A stretch of 64,000 bases of DNA from Aurantiochytrium sp. KH105 (lineage: Eukaryota; Sar; Bigyra; Thraustochytrida; Thraustochytriidae). The stretch lies in NCBI GenBank assembly GCA_003116975.1, contig BGKB01000067.1:248001-312000 (forward strand). The letters run 5' to 3'. Shown piece after piece: positions 19,530 through 28,513 of this stretch (position 1 is its first letter; every line of letters starts with the position of its first letter). The notes beneath the pieces are model-generated. The model had not been told where the DNA came from. It did not search any database and was given only the letters and a program-made list of their open reading frames with translations. Made by a program: the position numbers and the translations under genes.

Positions 19530-20057
19530 TGCGAGCTCTTTCTGCAATGATTTGCTGGTTAGAAATTGGTGTGTGCCCTAAAAATTGAAATCGACGTAGC
19601 TCGTTTGCCACCGCTTGTTTGCTCCTGGCGTGAGTGCGAGCGAGTGAAAGAAAGAAAGAAAGAAAGAAGCAGAGTGAGTGGCGAGTCTCTCTCCTGAAAC
19701 GTCTCCAAACGTAGCGGTGACAACGTACATGCTCGCGCACTCGAACGGTTCCAAGAACGCTCTCGCGCCGTGACGAGAACGGGTACAGGCGCAGGATCTA
19801 GTCCGTGACACGATGCGAGAACGCGATGCGAGAACGCGATGCGAGAACCCGAATGGGACTCGCGAGATGACTTGAATGAAGCAGACCAGTGCACTTTTAG
19901 TCGATAACTACGGAGATCGCAAGCAGCTGCAATAGTAGAGCGGAAGCCCGGGAGTTCAGAGACGCTCGCCACGCAATCTACAGCGGATGGCAAGCAAAAC
20001 CGAATGATAAAGGAATCAAATCAGCCAGCAGGCGAAGCAACCAGGCAGTCGAGCAGG
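19530..20057. repeat. Copy 2 of duplicated promoter block
   Basis: This copy contains the counterpart of 17470-17515 (at about 19535-19577) followed almost directly by the counterpart of 18340-18812. The roughly 800 bases that hold DIB1 in copy 1 are absent. The GAAA tract is short (about 19645-19668). Three GCGAGAACGCGAT units lie at about 19811-19846. Confidence 0.6.
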
Positions 20058-21014
20058 ATGGTCCTCTCGACGAAGTCATGGAAGGCTGTCGTATGCTCAG
20101 GTCTTGAGCCATGGACTAAAGCGCTCAAGAACGAGACATCAACTATTTTTAGGATAGAATCAGATGCAGGGAGTGTCTGTCGGACCACAAAGCCCTTTGA
20201 GGAGCAAATCGCGGAGGTAGAAGAGACCAAGTCGTGTGATATCGACATGGACCACATCGATGATAACATCTATGATTTTGGCTCCGCGCTGGAATCAAAC
20301 ATAACGCAGCTTGTCTCGACTGAAACAGCTGCCGATGAATCCGAGGACGATCCATATTGTTATCAGTGGGAAGAAACGTGCGGCGGCCAGAGCTTGAGTT
20401 GCTACGATGAGCCTCGTTTGTGGCGAGCAGAACGTCGGTACAAAAAAGCACATGCGCGATTATATTATGAACGGGCAAAAATCCCAAAGCTGGCTGCATC
20501 CCGAAAACCTGATCCAAATTGGAAAGAAGCGGTACAAGCTTGGAAAGCTGTACAGCGTCAGCAATCCCTTCCACCCCATCTGTCCTCCTCAGGTGTCCAT
20601 GTCACAAACGAAGCGCAACATTCGCGTAGAGCAGGCCGGCATACACTCGTTCTGGGCGCAAGATGCGTCCACGCAGCCATCGGACAGGCTGACGAGCAGG
20701 AAGCCTTTCTGCATTATCTGGAGCAGCTGCAATACCGCGAGGTCACACCCGAAGACTTTGAACGTCTTATGGAGCTTGACTCAGCCAATCAGCGCCAAAC
20801 CTCCAACCCTGAAAAGGTCGATAACCTCCCTCGGTGGATGCCCGAATCAAACACGAACGTTGAAGAGAACTGTACCATATGCATGTGTTCTCTGGCCGAC
20901 CCTGACGCAGATGCTGTCGTGTTACCGTGTGGCCATCCCTTCCATCGACCATGTATATCCTCGTGGTTACTCGAGCATGCCAATTCGTGCCCTGTCGACC
21001 GCTCTCCGCTCTAG
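20004..21014 (+). CDS. RING-H2 finger protein, probable E3 ubiquitin ligase
   Basis: The C-terminal RING-H2 domain (about residues 288-331 of 336) reads CTICMCSL...LPCGHPFHRPCISSWL...CPVD. All eight metal ligands are present in C3H2C3 order. Such domains recruit ubiquitin-conjugating enzymes. The N-terminal 250 residues have no known domain and include acidic segments shared with the truncated copy upstream (DHIDDNIYDFG, SEDDPYCYQWEE). The longest frame starts at 20004. An ATG at 20058 (MVLSTKSWK) corresponds to the start of the upstream copy and may be the true start. The stop lies just before an ACA/ATC-rich repeat (about 21030-21069). Its 3' end faces that of the EF-hand gene. Confidence 0.75.
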   Translation: MIKESNQPAGEATRQSSRMVLSTKSWKAVVCSGLEPWTKALKNETSTIFRIESDAGSVCRTTKPFEEQIAEVEETKSCDIDMDHIDDNIYDFGSALESNITQLVSTETAADESEDDPYCYQWEETCGGQSLSCYDEPRLWRAERRYKKAHARLYYERAKIPKLAASRKPDPNWKEAVQAWKAVQRQQSLPPHLSSSGVHVTNEAQHSRRAGRHTLVLGARCVHAAIGQADEQEAFLHYLEQLQYREVTPEDFERLMELDSANQRQTSNPEKVDNLPRWMPESNTNVEENCTICMCSLADPDADAVVLPCGHPFHRPCISSWLLEHANSCPVDRSPL

Positions 21015-21034
21015 CCCTTTGCAAAAAAGGATAG

Positions 21035-21066
<32 letters not shown>

Positions 21067-21111
21067 TCTGATTTGAATATAAAATCTTGCATGCTACGTC
21101 TTGTTCGTATG

Positions 21112-24100
21112 CTACAGAGGATTGAGTGACCGTCCGCGATGCGAGTTTGTGGAAATCGAGGAACGCGCAGTGCCGGGAGATTTGGGCGACTTAAGGTCGC
21201 GGGCCGTTGGAGATTTGCGGTTCATCATGCTCCCTGCTTTGCTTGTCTTCCTTCGCACCGACGGCAAAGGGGCAATGGTCTCCACACTGGGGCTGGGCGG
21301 CGCCTCGGCCTTCTTCTCAAAGTGATACGTTGTCCTGTAGACCCTGTCAAGGGGGAGAGCCGGAGTTGATGCAGAAGTAGAAAGAGAGAGCTGGGGTTTG
21401 TTGCGTCGAATGCCCGCAGGAGCGCTTGCAGACTGTCCTAGGGTTTTTGTCGATGACGAGTCTGCATTCTTGCGCTCTGCATCAGACGAATCGTTGTTGC
21501 TGATATTGTTATTACTTTGCTGCCGTTCCTCTCCTTCTTCCTCATCGCTATTGTTGTTGCCGCATTCATTATTACTGCTGTTGCTGCTGCTGCTGCTATC
21601 TTCGCTACCATTAGAGGCCTCATCAGGCGTCTTTGGCTTGACCTCAGGGTTCTCGCTAGCCTCCTGCGCTTCCTTATCCGAAGGATCCTCGTTTCCATCA
21701 CCAGCATTTGAGCTTGCGTCTTCCGAACAGGTCTTTGCAAGCTCATCATCAGGTCCCTCCACAACGGAAGCGTGGAATATACGGCCAAAACAATAAAGAA
21801 TGTCCTTGTTCTCTCGGACGGCCTCCATGAACTCAGAAAATGTGACGACACCATCATGGTTAATGTCGAGCGAGCGCAAGAGCTCAATCGCTTTCCAGCC
21901 GTTATCCTGCATACTCAGCTGCGATGCATAGAGGAATTCAAAGAATTCCTGGTAATCGACGGACTTGCTGCAGTCCGAGTCAAAGAGCTCAAAGTAAAGC
22001 TCACCTTTGGCTTGGATATGGGCCGGATCTTCTGTGTCAAAGGTCCGAGAACGCTCGAGCGCAAGTGCCATGCCAATCAGCATCTTACGCAGATCAACCT
22101 CCTCCTCACCAGGAATCACCAGGCCATCTTCGACGTCACGCGCCGGACAGGTGATGAGCGCCACCCGAAACAAATTCAGCAGAACAGTGTATACCAGCTC
22201 GTCCGAGGTTGTGGCAACATCCATTGAGAGATCTGCCTGGGAACGGTCGGTGAAGTCAAAATATGAATGACTGCGACTCGTCATCGTGTCTTTTGGTGAA
22301 AATGCCGACCCTTCCCAGAATGGCTCAATGAAATACACAAAGCGCTCCCAGTTGACAAAACAGAACTGATCCCGGTTGCGGCCCAGACGGCGCCAAGCAT
22401 TAAGAATACTTTCAATGCCAAAGTGGGGAACGGCGCGAAAAAGCTTCATCGTCCAAACGGCTAGATCTTCCGGGGGCTTGAGGCATTCGTCAAAGCTGCT
22501 GAGTATGGAGGGAATCTCGGCCACGGCGCGCTCGAACTCGTGCTTTTCAACAGAACCATTCTTGTCGTAGTCCATCATCGTAATGATCAGCTCGACGAGG
22601 TGAGCGCATTCCATGAGCTCATTGTTGGTGTCTTGCACGAGCTTGACAAGATCAACGAGCCGCATACTGCGCTCATTTTCAGGCTTTTGCAAGGCCGCAG
22701 CCGCCTTACGAGCCGCCTCACGTGTCGCGGTATCCGCTGCGTCCCGCGAGGCGCTGTTGGTCGCGGCGACGTCACCGCCGTTGCCGTTGTCGCTTTCTAA
22801 GTTTTGTGGCTGTGTGACTGCTGTAGTCGCCCGTCCACCTGCCTTGATCTTGCTCACAGCTTGTGTCGGGTTCGCCGCGTTGGCCACGTCAAAGAGGAAG
22901 CGCGCCTTTTCTTCAAGTGACGCAGACGTGAGACGGCTCACACCAATAATGAATTCGTCAAAGTTGATCATGCCGTCACGGTCGCGATCAAAGAGAACAA
23001 ACATGCGGGCGAGGACGGCGGGGCTTGTGATGCTGGGGAACTGCGTGTGCATGACGGACGAAAATTGGTCCTTTGTGAGTCCCTTCTTTGTAGACTTGGC
23101 ATTTGTCCAGCTTTTGCGCAAGGCAACGAGGTCATGGGTCTCGAACTTGGCGATTGCTGCAGCCGCCTCTGCGTCTTCAGTCGCGCACATGTCTTCTAGG
23201 TCCTCCTTTGTCAGTGCACTGCCAATCTTGGCCTCGGCCTCTGCAATGCTTGCCCTGCGTTCGTTTGCGGCGGCAAGAGCGGCCTCTCTCGCATGTCCGA
23301 TGGGCGCGGATTGGGTCACGCTTGCTCTGGCACCACCAGGCATGGCGTTTGCGACACCTAGGATGGGCGACTTGCCTGCCGCATTGGTCTGTCGGCCGTC
23401 CACCACACTTCCCCGCTGACGAGTATTTGTTTGGCGGACGGCTCCAAGGGCTGTAGTGCGCCCTCCGTTGCCCGCATCGGGTGCACTCATTGCGTTGACG
23501 AGCTTGCGCGCCTCGCGCTTCATGATTGTACCAGCATTTTTGATATCTGCATTGCTACGCAAGAGGCTGTATTGGGAGGCCTTATTCTTTTCGGCGGCGA
23601 GCACAATGCTGGCAATGGCCTGGACGTCCTCGTTAGATGCAAGCCAGTCGCCGAGAAGCTGTGCACTCACTGTCTGGCACTTCCTCCAGGCACCTTCACC
23701 GCAAATGCGGCCTGCAAGCTGCATCACGAATGCCGGGGGTGCGCGTTTGACAAGGACTCCGAGACGGAAGAGACCGCGCTGCATCGTGAGCAAGAGCTGC
23801 GCAATACGTTCTTCAGTCATACTTGGGCCGAAAAGAGGAAAGCAAAGCTCGAGACGCTCCGACGTCGTCGTGCCCTGCGCGACGAGGGCCAGAAGACAGA
23901 ATACCTCCCGCAAGTCTACAATGCCCGATTCTTCTTGCTCAAAGTACGCAAAGATGTCCAGCGGCAGCGCGAGAAACTCGCCATTCTTGACGAGCGAGAA
24001 GTCGTAGTCCGTAAAGACCTCCCAAAACTGTCTTCTTCCCACGAGAAAGGTGCTCGTTTCCTCGTACAGGGTTGCAAAGCGCGCGCGAGCTCGCTTGAGG

Positions 24101-24261
24101 TCTGCGAGGTTCCACCGCGACGCCTGCTTCACGAACTCGCGCCAATGGCGTGGAGGTTTGTTCCGCTTCCCTCCACTTCCGTGCGTCTCGCCGCCTGCTT
24201 GTGCCTGCTGACGACTGCCCGTGAGCGCCGCCACGGCATCTTGCGAGTAGGTCACCCCCAT
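21112..24261 (-). CDS. Large multi-EF-hand calcium-binding protein, possible N-myristoylation
   Basis: The 1049-residue single-exon protein starts MGVTYSQD, which fits an N-myristoylation site (Gly2, Ser6). EF-hand loops are visible at about residues 423 (DRDRDGMINFDE), 562 (DYDKNGSVEKHE) and 797 (DINHDGVVTFSE), all with canonical ligands. A fourth at about 757 (DSDCSKSVDYQE) lacks the position-6 glycine. Further degenerate EF-like helices occur near residues 100-150. The C-terminal 200 residues are disordered, Ser/Asn/Glu-rich and end in a basic Ser/Pro-rich tail. No kinase or catalytic domain was found. It is likely a membrane-associated calcium sensor or scaffold, but the role is not known. 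A CGCAAGTG motif (24391-24398) lies 130 bases upstream of the start. Confidence 0.8.
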   Translation of the reverse strand: MGVTYSQDAVAALTGSRQQAQAGGETHGSGGKRNKPPRHWREFVKQASRWNLADLKRARARFATLYEETSTFLVGRRQFWEVFTDYDFSLVKNGEFLALPLDIFAYFEQEESGIVDLREVFCLLALVAQGTTTSERLELCFPLFGPSMTEERIAQLLLTMQRGLFRLGVLVKRAPPAFVMQLAGRICGEGAWRKCQTVSAQLLGDWLASNEDVQAIASIVLAAEKNKASQYSLLRSNADIKNAGTIMKREARKLVNAMSAPDAGNGGRTTALGAVRQTNTRQRGSVVDGRQTNAAGKSPILGVANAMPGGARASVTQSAPIGHAREAALAAANERRASIAEAEAKIGSALTKEDLEDMCATEDAEAAAAIAKFETHDLVALRKSWTNAKSTKKGLTKDQFSSVMHTQFPSITSPAVLARMFVLFDRDRDGMINFDEFIIGVSRLTSASLEEKARFLFDVANAANPTQAVSKIKAGGRATTAVTQPQNLESDNGNGGDVAATNSASRDAADTATREAARKAAAALQKPENERSMRLVDLVKLVQDTNNELMECAHLVELIITMMDYDKNGSVEKHEFERAVAEIPSILSSFDECLKPPEDLAVWTMKLFRAVPHFGIESILNAWRRLGRNRDQFCFVNWERFVYFIEPFWEGSAFSPKDTMTSRSHSYFDFTDRSQADLSMDVATTSDELVYTVLLNLFRVALITCPARDVEDGLVIPGEEEVDLRKMLIGMALALERSRTFDTEDPAHIQAKGELYFELFDSDCSKSVDYQEFFEFLYASQLSMQDNGWKAIELLRSLDINHDGVVTFSEFMEAVRENKDILYCFGRIFHASVVEGPDDELAKTCSEDASSNAGDGNEDPSDKEAQEASENPEVKPKTPDEASNGSEDSSSSSNSSNNECGNNNSDEEEGEERQQSNNNISNNDSSDAERKNADSSSTKTLGQSASAPAGIRRNKPQLSLSTSASTPALPLDRVYRTTYHFEKKAEAPPSPSVETIAPLPSVRRKTSKAGSMMNRKSPTARDLKSPKSPGTARSSISTNSHRGRSLNPL

Positions 24262-24899
24262 GTCGCTCGCTGCCTTGCGAGTGCTCGCTGCTCCCGCTCT
24301 TGCCCTCGCTCGCTCGCTCGCTCGCGCAAGTCAAGTCAAGTTTGTCGCGGCGGGCCGCGAGAGAGTCGCGGATTGCCGATCGTCCACGCACGCAAGTGGT
24401 ATGGATTCGCGCTCACTGTCGGTCTCAATCCTCCAGGCACTGATTGCTCTGCACTCTAAGCGCGTCCGCGCCGTCGCCGCAGCCAAAACGTGAACGGACA
24501 CGAGTCCGCGCGCGCACCCCCCCCTCTTCCTCTTCCCTTCCTTCTGACCAGAAGCAAGCGTGTAAGTGTGGGGAAATAGTCACAAGCAGTCGGGAGACCG
24601 GCGCCGGAGGGAAGGGGAGAGAGACACTCTGTGATGGAGCGCGCGATTGAAGCGTCGCGAAAGTATTGTGCTTGCGAAGTGAAAGGTGCTTGGCGCGATG
24701 GTGGCGAGGCTTTTTGTGCGATACGGAGCAAACAAGAAGAAAGAGAGGTCGGACACGAGTTCATCGAGTGGTGGGAGACGGTCTCCCCGGTTTGCTGCCT
24801 AGATGAATAATCTACAGAGAGAGAAATCAAGAATTGAGAGCAGAGAAGAAGTGATGAAGTTCGCTTTCCCTTTCAGAGCGGAAGGCAAGGCAAGATAGT
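24262..24899. other. Intergenic region between the EF-hand and Rad17 genes
   Basis: This region contains the 5' flank of the EF-hand gene, with CGCTCGCTCGCT repeats near 24305 and a CGCAAGTG motif at 24391. The rest is the 3' flank of Rad17. No gene was recognised. Confidence 0.5.
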
Positions 24900-27800
24900 T
24901 TAAGGTTCAATTTCGATCTCATCATCAGAGAGTTCCTTGGCGCTGACATGCATGTCCGAGCTCTGAGCAGAGCCATTCGTTAGATTTGGTTGTCTCCAGC
25001 GCGTAACAAGCGATTGAAACGAAGCTAGCTCACTGTGGACAGACGTCGATAGCTGTAGAACAGGCGGGGCCCGAAAGCTGGCCGACCATTCCGACAGGTT
25101 TGTCTCTCGTTGTGCCTGTACGTCATATACTTGCGGACGCGTTACTTTGCCCTGCGCAAAGCTGAGACGCGCGCGCGACGAACGCGTTGCAGCGACGGAT
25201 CGACTTGCGAGCGAGGTAACGTACGCACCTGGGAAAGCTCGTCCTGCAGACTCCATGGCCCACACGCCGGTGTCATTACGCAATCCGCCTCCAATAAAGA
25301 CGTCAGCCAAGGAGAGATAATCGAGCGCTTCTGCAAGCTCGCCAATTTCCACATAGTGTTGTGGAGCATTGTATTGTACAAATGCACAAAGCGCGTCAGC
25401 ATCGAGTGCACAAGCCTGAGCGACCTGTTCCGGGTCAAAAGCAAGGCGCGCCCGTTCTGTTGGGCAGAGAGGACCAAGATTGCGGCCCGCAGCTTTACCC
25501 TTTTCCTCGTCGTACTCCTCGCCAAGCGTCTTGGCGCGCAAGAGTTTGCCGACAGCATGGTTGATGGAGTACACCGTATCCCGCGCGTTCGCGTCTTCCT
25601 CCTCTTCCTCCTCGTTGTCATCATTATCTTCATTGTGGGCACGCCTCTTTGTCTTTCCGACAGATACGCCGCGCCCTTCCGTACGTTTCAGTTTTCGTTC
25701 AAGCGCGCGAACAGCAACCGACGGGGCCGGTCCTCGACGTCGGCGCTTGCCCTTGGCATGATCCACTTGAGCATCGGGCCTTCCAATGCAATAAAATTGG
25801 AGCATTTGGATGGCACAACGTAGGTCTCCATTGGCACGTAGTGCCATGTCAAGAATAGCATTATCAGGAACAGATACGCCTTCTGCATCAGCAATGCTCC
25901 GCAAGACGCGTGTCAACCGGCCGGGGGCGATGCGACCCAGGTTCAAGCTGAGCGCAGAGCCCATGATTTGATCTGAAAACACGCGTCGCAGCGTCGTCGG
26001 GTTCGCAGCATCCCCGTCGCTGGTACTGATAATGATCATCGGTTGGCCTGCACGGACAGAGGCTTGCAAAGCGCGATGAAAGGTCGCCTGCGTTTCTGGT
26101 GTCTTTAAAAATGGTAACTCCTCAATCAAGAGAATCGATTGGGGCTTGTGTTGCTGATCTGACGATGCAGGCCCCATTTGCAATGCTGGAAAACGACTTG
26201 CCTGGATAAAACTTACAAAGTCGTTGATTTGCGACACGTAAGGGATCTCCAAGCCTGAAGACGGGCCCCTCATTGACACATCCGCACTTCTCATATCTCC
26301 ACTGGGGAACGATGAAGGACGAAGAACATCACTCTTCCAATGCCGAAGCTCTATCGCCAGTTCTTTGGCGATAAGCTCGACACACAAAGACTTGCCTGCG
26401 CCGCTTGGACCGTGCAGCACAAGTGGATTGAGAAGAGGTCTGAATGTTCCTCGACTTGATTCCTGCATCCATTGGCGAATCTCCTCAACCTTCTTCTTGG
26501 CCACGGCTTTCATGAAAACCTCAAGGCTCTCGGGCCTATGCTTGTCGCTCCAGAGTTCAGGCAAAGAAGGCACATCATGGTCCACATTATTCTTTTCTGA
26601 GGGTGTCGTGAATTCCTTGCGCACGTTCTGTCCTTGCCTTTGTCGCTTTTGCTCGGCGCTTGCACTTGTCAGAGAAGACCCTTCAGATTGAAGTAAGACG
26701 CAAGCTTGATTCGCTGGAAGTGAGTCTGCATGCCTTCGTGTTCTCCGTGAGAGGCCTTTCCTCGCCTTTCGGGTCACGAGCGGGATCTCTTCTTCTTCTT
26801 CTTCGTCTTCGTCTTCAGAAGAAGAACTAGCCTCTTCTGTGATTTTGTCTGCACCCACTCGGCCCGACGACGGCGGTGAAGAAGGCTTCTCACGAACCTC
26901 ACCACAAGAAGTGCACTGTTCCGCCCCGAGATCATTGATGAGGGTACACGTTGGACAGGCCCACTGTCCATTATGAAGGTCCACGCGTCGATGTTGTTGA
27001 CACAGATGACAAACAAGCGCCTTGGCTGGATTTTTCAGAGTACACTCGGAGCAAGTCCACGAATGGCTTTCCTGCGTCGGTCCTGAAGATTCACTTGCGC
27101 CGTCGTTGACTTTTGAAGAATGTCTCTCTGATTTTCCTCTCGACGCATCATCTTTACCAATTGTCCTCTCTCGACTTGTAGCAATTTGATCAGAGTACTC
27201 CTCCTCGTCGCTATCATCCAAGACACAGACTTCCAGCTCTGGCGAAGGTGTGTGTCTCGGGCGCTGGGAACGGGCCCTGGTTTCACTGGCAACAGCACTT
27301 TTGCTCTTGCTGATGATGTCTGGAAGGCTCGCATCATCGTCGCTTTGAGAGGAAGCATCAGCTATCATGTTGTCATTTTTAACCTCGTCCTTGTCATCTC
27401 CACGTTCGTCTTTAACGTCCTCTGCATCATCTTCATCTTCATCTTCATCCAAGAGCGATATAACTGCAGGAGAACGAGAGGAAGACTTGGCGCTTTTGGT
27501 GAGAGAGCGAGGTTTGACGGACACAAAAGGCTTTGCTGTGGATTTTGTTATTGTTGCTGTTGAAGCAGCGCTGTTAGCGCTGTTAGCGCTAACGGCGCGG
27601 GACCGTTTCGGACGTTGTCTCCGCTGCGGGTCAGGCTCGTCGTCAGCATGCTTTGATTCGACACGAAAGCGTTTCATTGTAAAGGGGGACGTTGCTTTTC
27701 TTCGCTTGCCCGACAGCTTTTGCTCGTCTGCGCTATCGCTGTCCTCATCGTCTTCATCCGAATCGCTTTCGTTGGTTTTTCTCGCGGATCTGAGCCTGGT

Positions 27801-27935
27801 GGTCGTGCTTTTGAAGCCGCCATGGGAAGACTTGTCGTCATCATCGTCCTCCTCGTCGTCATCCTCAATATCATCTTCGGCGCTCCAGTCTAGAACCTTG
27901 GGCGCTCTGCGCGAGGAGGTTCTCCGTGAGCGCAT
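24900..27935 (-). CDS. RAD17: Rad17-like checkpoint clamp loader with RanBP2-type zinc fingers
   Basis: AAA+ subunit that, with RFC2-5, loads the 9-1-1 clamp at damaged DNA. The start is set at MRSRRTSSRRAPK; an in-frame ATG at 28055 would add 40 residues. The 1011-residue protein has an acidic, Ser-rich N-terminal region of about 290 residues. Two RanBP2/NZF-type fingers follow at about residues 292 and 323 (WTCSECTLKNP..VCHLC and WACPTCTL..QCTSC). The Rad17 AAA+ module starts LWSDKHRPESLEVF; Walker A is GPSGAGKS (about 510) and Walker B is ILLIEELPF (about 603), matching the Rad17 form VEDLP. A C-terminal part with EALDYLSLADVFIGG is typical of Rad17 rather than RFC1. Poly-acidic inserts are abundant, and the very end (SDDEIEIEP) is acidic. 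Zinc fingers are not part of animal or yeast Rad17. Confidence 0.85.
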   Translation of the reverse strand: MRSRRTSSRRAPKVLDWSAEDDIEDDDEEDDDDDKSSHGGFKSTTTRLRSARKTNESDSDEDDEDSDSADEQKLSGKRRKATSPFTMKRFRVESKHADDEPDPQRRQRPKRSRAVSANSANSAASTATITKSTAKPFVSVKPRSLTKSAKSSSRSPAVISLLDEDEDEDDAEDVKDERGDDKDEVKNDNMIADASSQSDDDASLPDIISKSKSAVASETRARSQRPRHTPSPELEVCVLDDSDEEEYSDQIATSRERTIGKDDASRGKSERHSSKVNDGASESSGPTQESHSWTCSECTLKNPAKALVCHLCQQHRRVDLHNGQWACPTCTLINDLGAEQCTSCGEVREKPSSPPSSGRVGADKITEEASSSSEDEDEEEEEEIPLVTRKARKGLSRRTRRHADSLPANQACVLLQSEGSSLTSASAEQKRQRQGQNVRKEFTTPSEKNNVDHDVPSLPELWSDKHRPESLEVFMKAVAKKKVEEIRQWMQESSRGTFRPLLNPLVLHGPSGAGKSLCVELIAKELAIELRHWKSDVLRPSSFPSGDMRSADVSMRGPSSGLEIPYVSQINDFVSFIQASRFPALQMGPASSDQQHKPQSILLIEELPFLKTPETQATFHRALQASVRAGQPMIIISTSDGDAANPTTLRRVFSDQIMGSALSLNLGRIAPGRLTRVLRSIADAEGVSVPDNAILDMALRANGDLRCAIQMLQFYCIGRPDAQVDHAKGKRRRRGPAPSVAVRALERKLKRTEGRGVSVGKTKRRAHNEDNDDNEEEEEEDANARDTVYSINHAVGKLLRAKTLGEEYDEEKGKAAGRNLGPLCPTERARLAFDPEQVAQACALDADALCAFVQYNAPQHYVEIGELAEALDYLSLADVFIGGGLRNDTGVWAMESAGRAFPGAYVTSLASRSVAATRSSRARLSFAQGKVTRPQVYDVQAQRETNLSEWSASFRAPPVLQLSTSVHSELASFQSLVTRWRQPNLTNGSAQSSDMHVSAKELSDDEIEIEP

Positions 27936-28513
27936 GATTCGCGCCAGGTGGCACAGTATGCCTGCCTGAAAGCTCGCGGAGGGCAAGACGTGCGACTGCG
28001 CACGGATGCCCAAGGATTTGCCCGGATGGTCGCTGCACGCCGACGCTGACGACAACCTTCACTCGCCGCCCCACCACGGAACGAAGGAGCGAGTCTGCCA
28101 ATGGCGAGACGCGTGCCCTGCGCCCCGCTCTGCCTCCGCGTCCACCCACTCAAGGCACGAGCGGGCGGTGGCGGAGCCCAGGTTCGTGTCGCGTTGCGTT
28201 TTTGCCATGGGGTCCAATGGCGGAACGTTGGGAGGCGGCGATCTCAAGGTGCTCTCCGCGAAACGCAAATACAATGGGAGGCACAGGCTCGGACACACAG
28301 CTCGTCAGAGGAGAGAAGGAGGATTGTTGTTGCGCCGAGTGTTGTGATATTCTTTACAATAATTCAATGCGAGAATCCAACGAAAGTCATAGCAGAAAAG
28401 AGACTGGAAGACATCTGCGGGGGTGAGAAGCGAAACATGAAGAACAACATCGCAGCTCGTGTCATTTGACGCGGACGAGACATGCACACAAATAGCATCA
28501 CAAAGTGAAGCCA
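27936..28513. other. Upstream region of Rad17 and 3' flank of the next gene
   Basis: This stretch holds the likely Rad17 promoter. Open frames on both strands here lack family features. No RNA gene was recognised. Confidence 0.45.
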
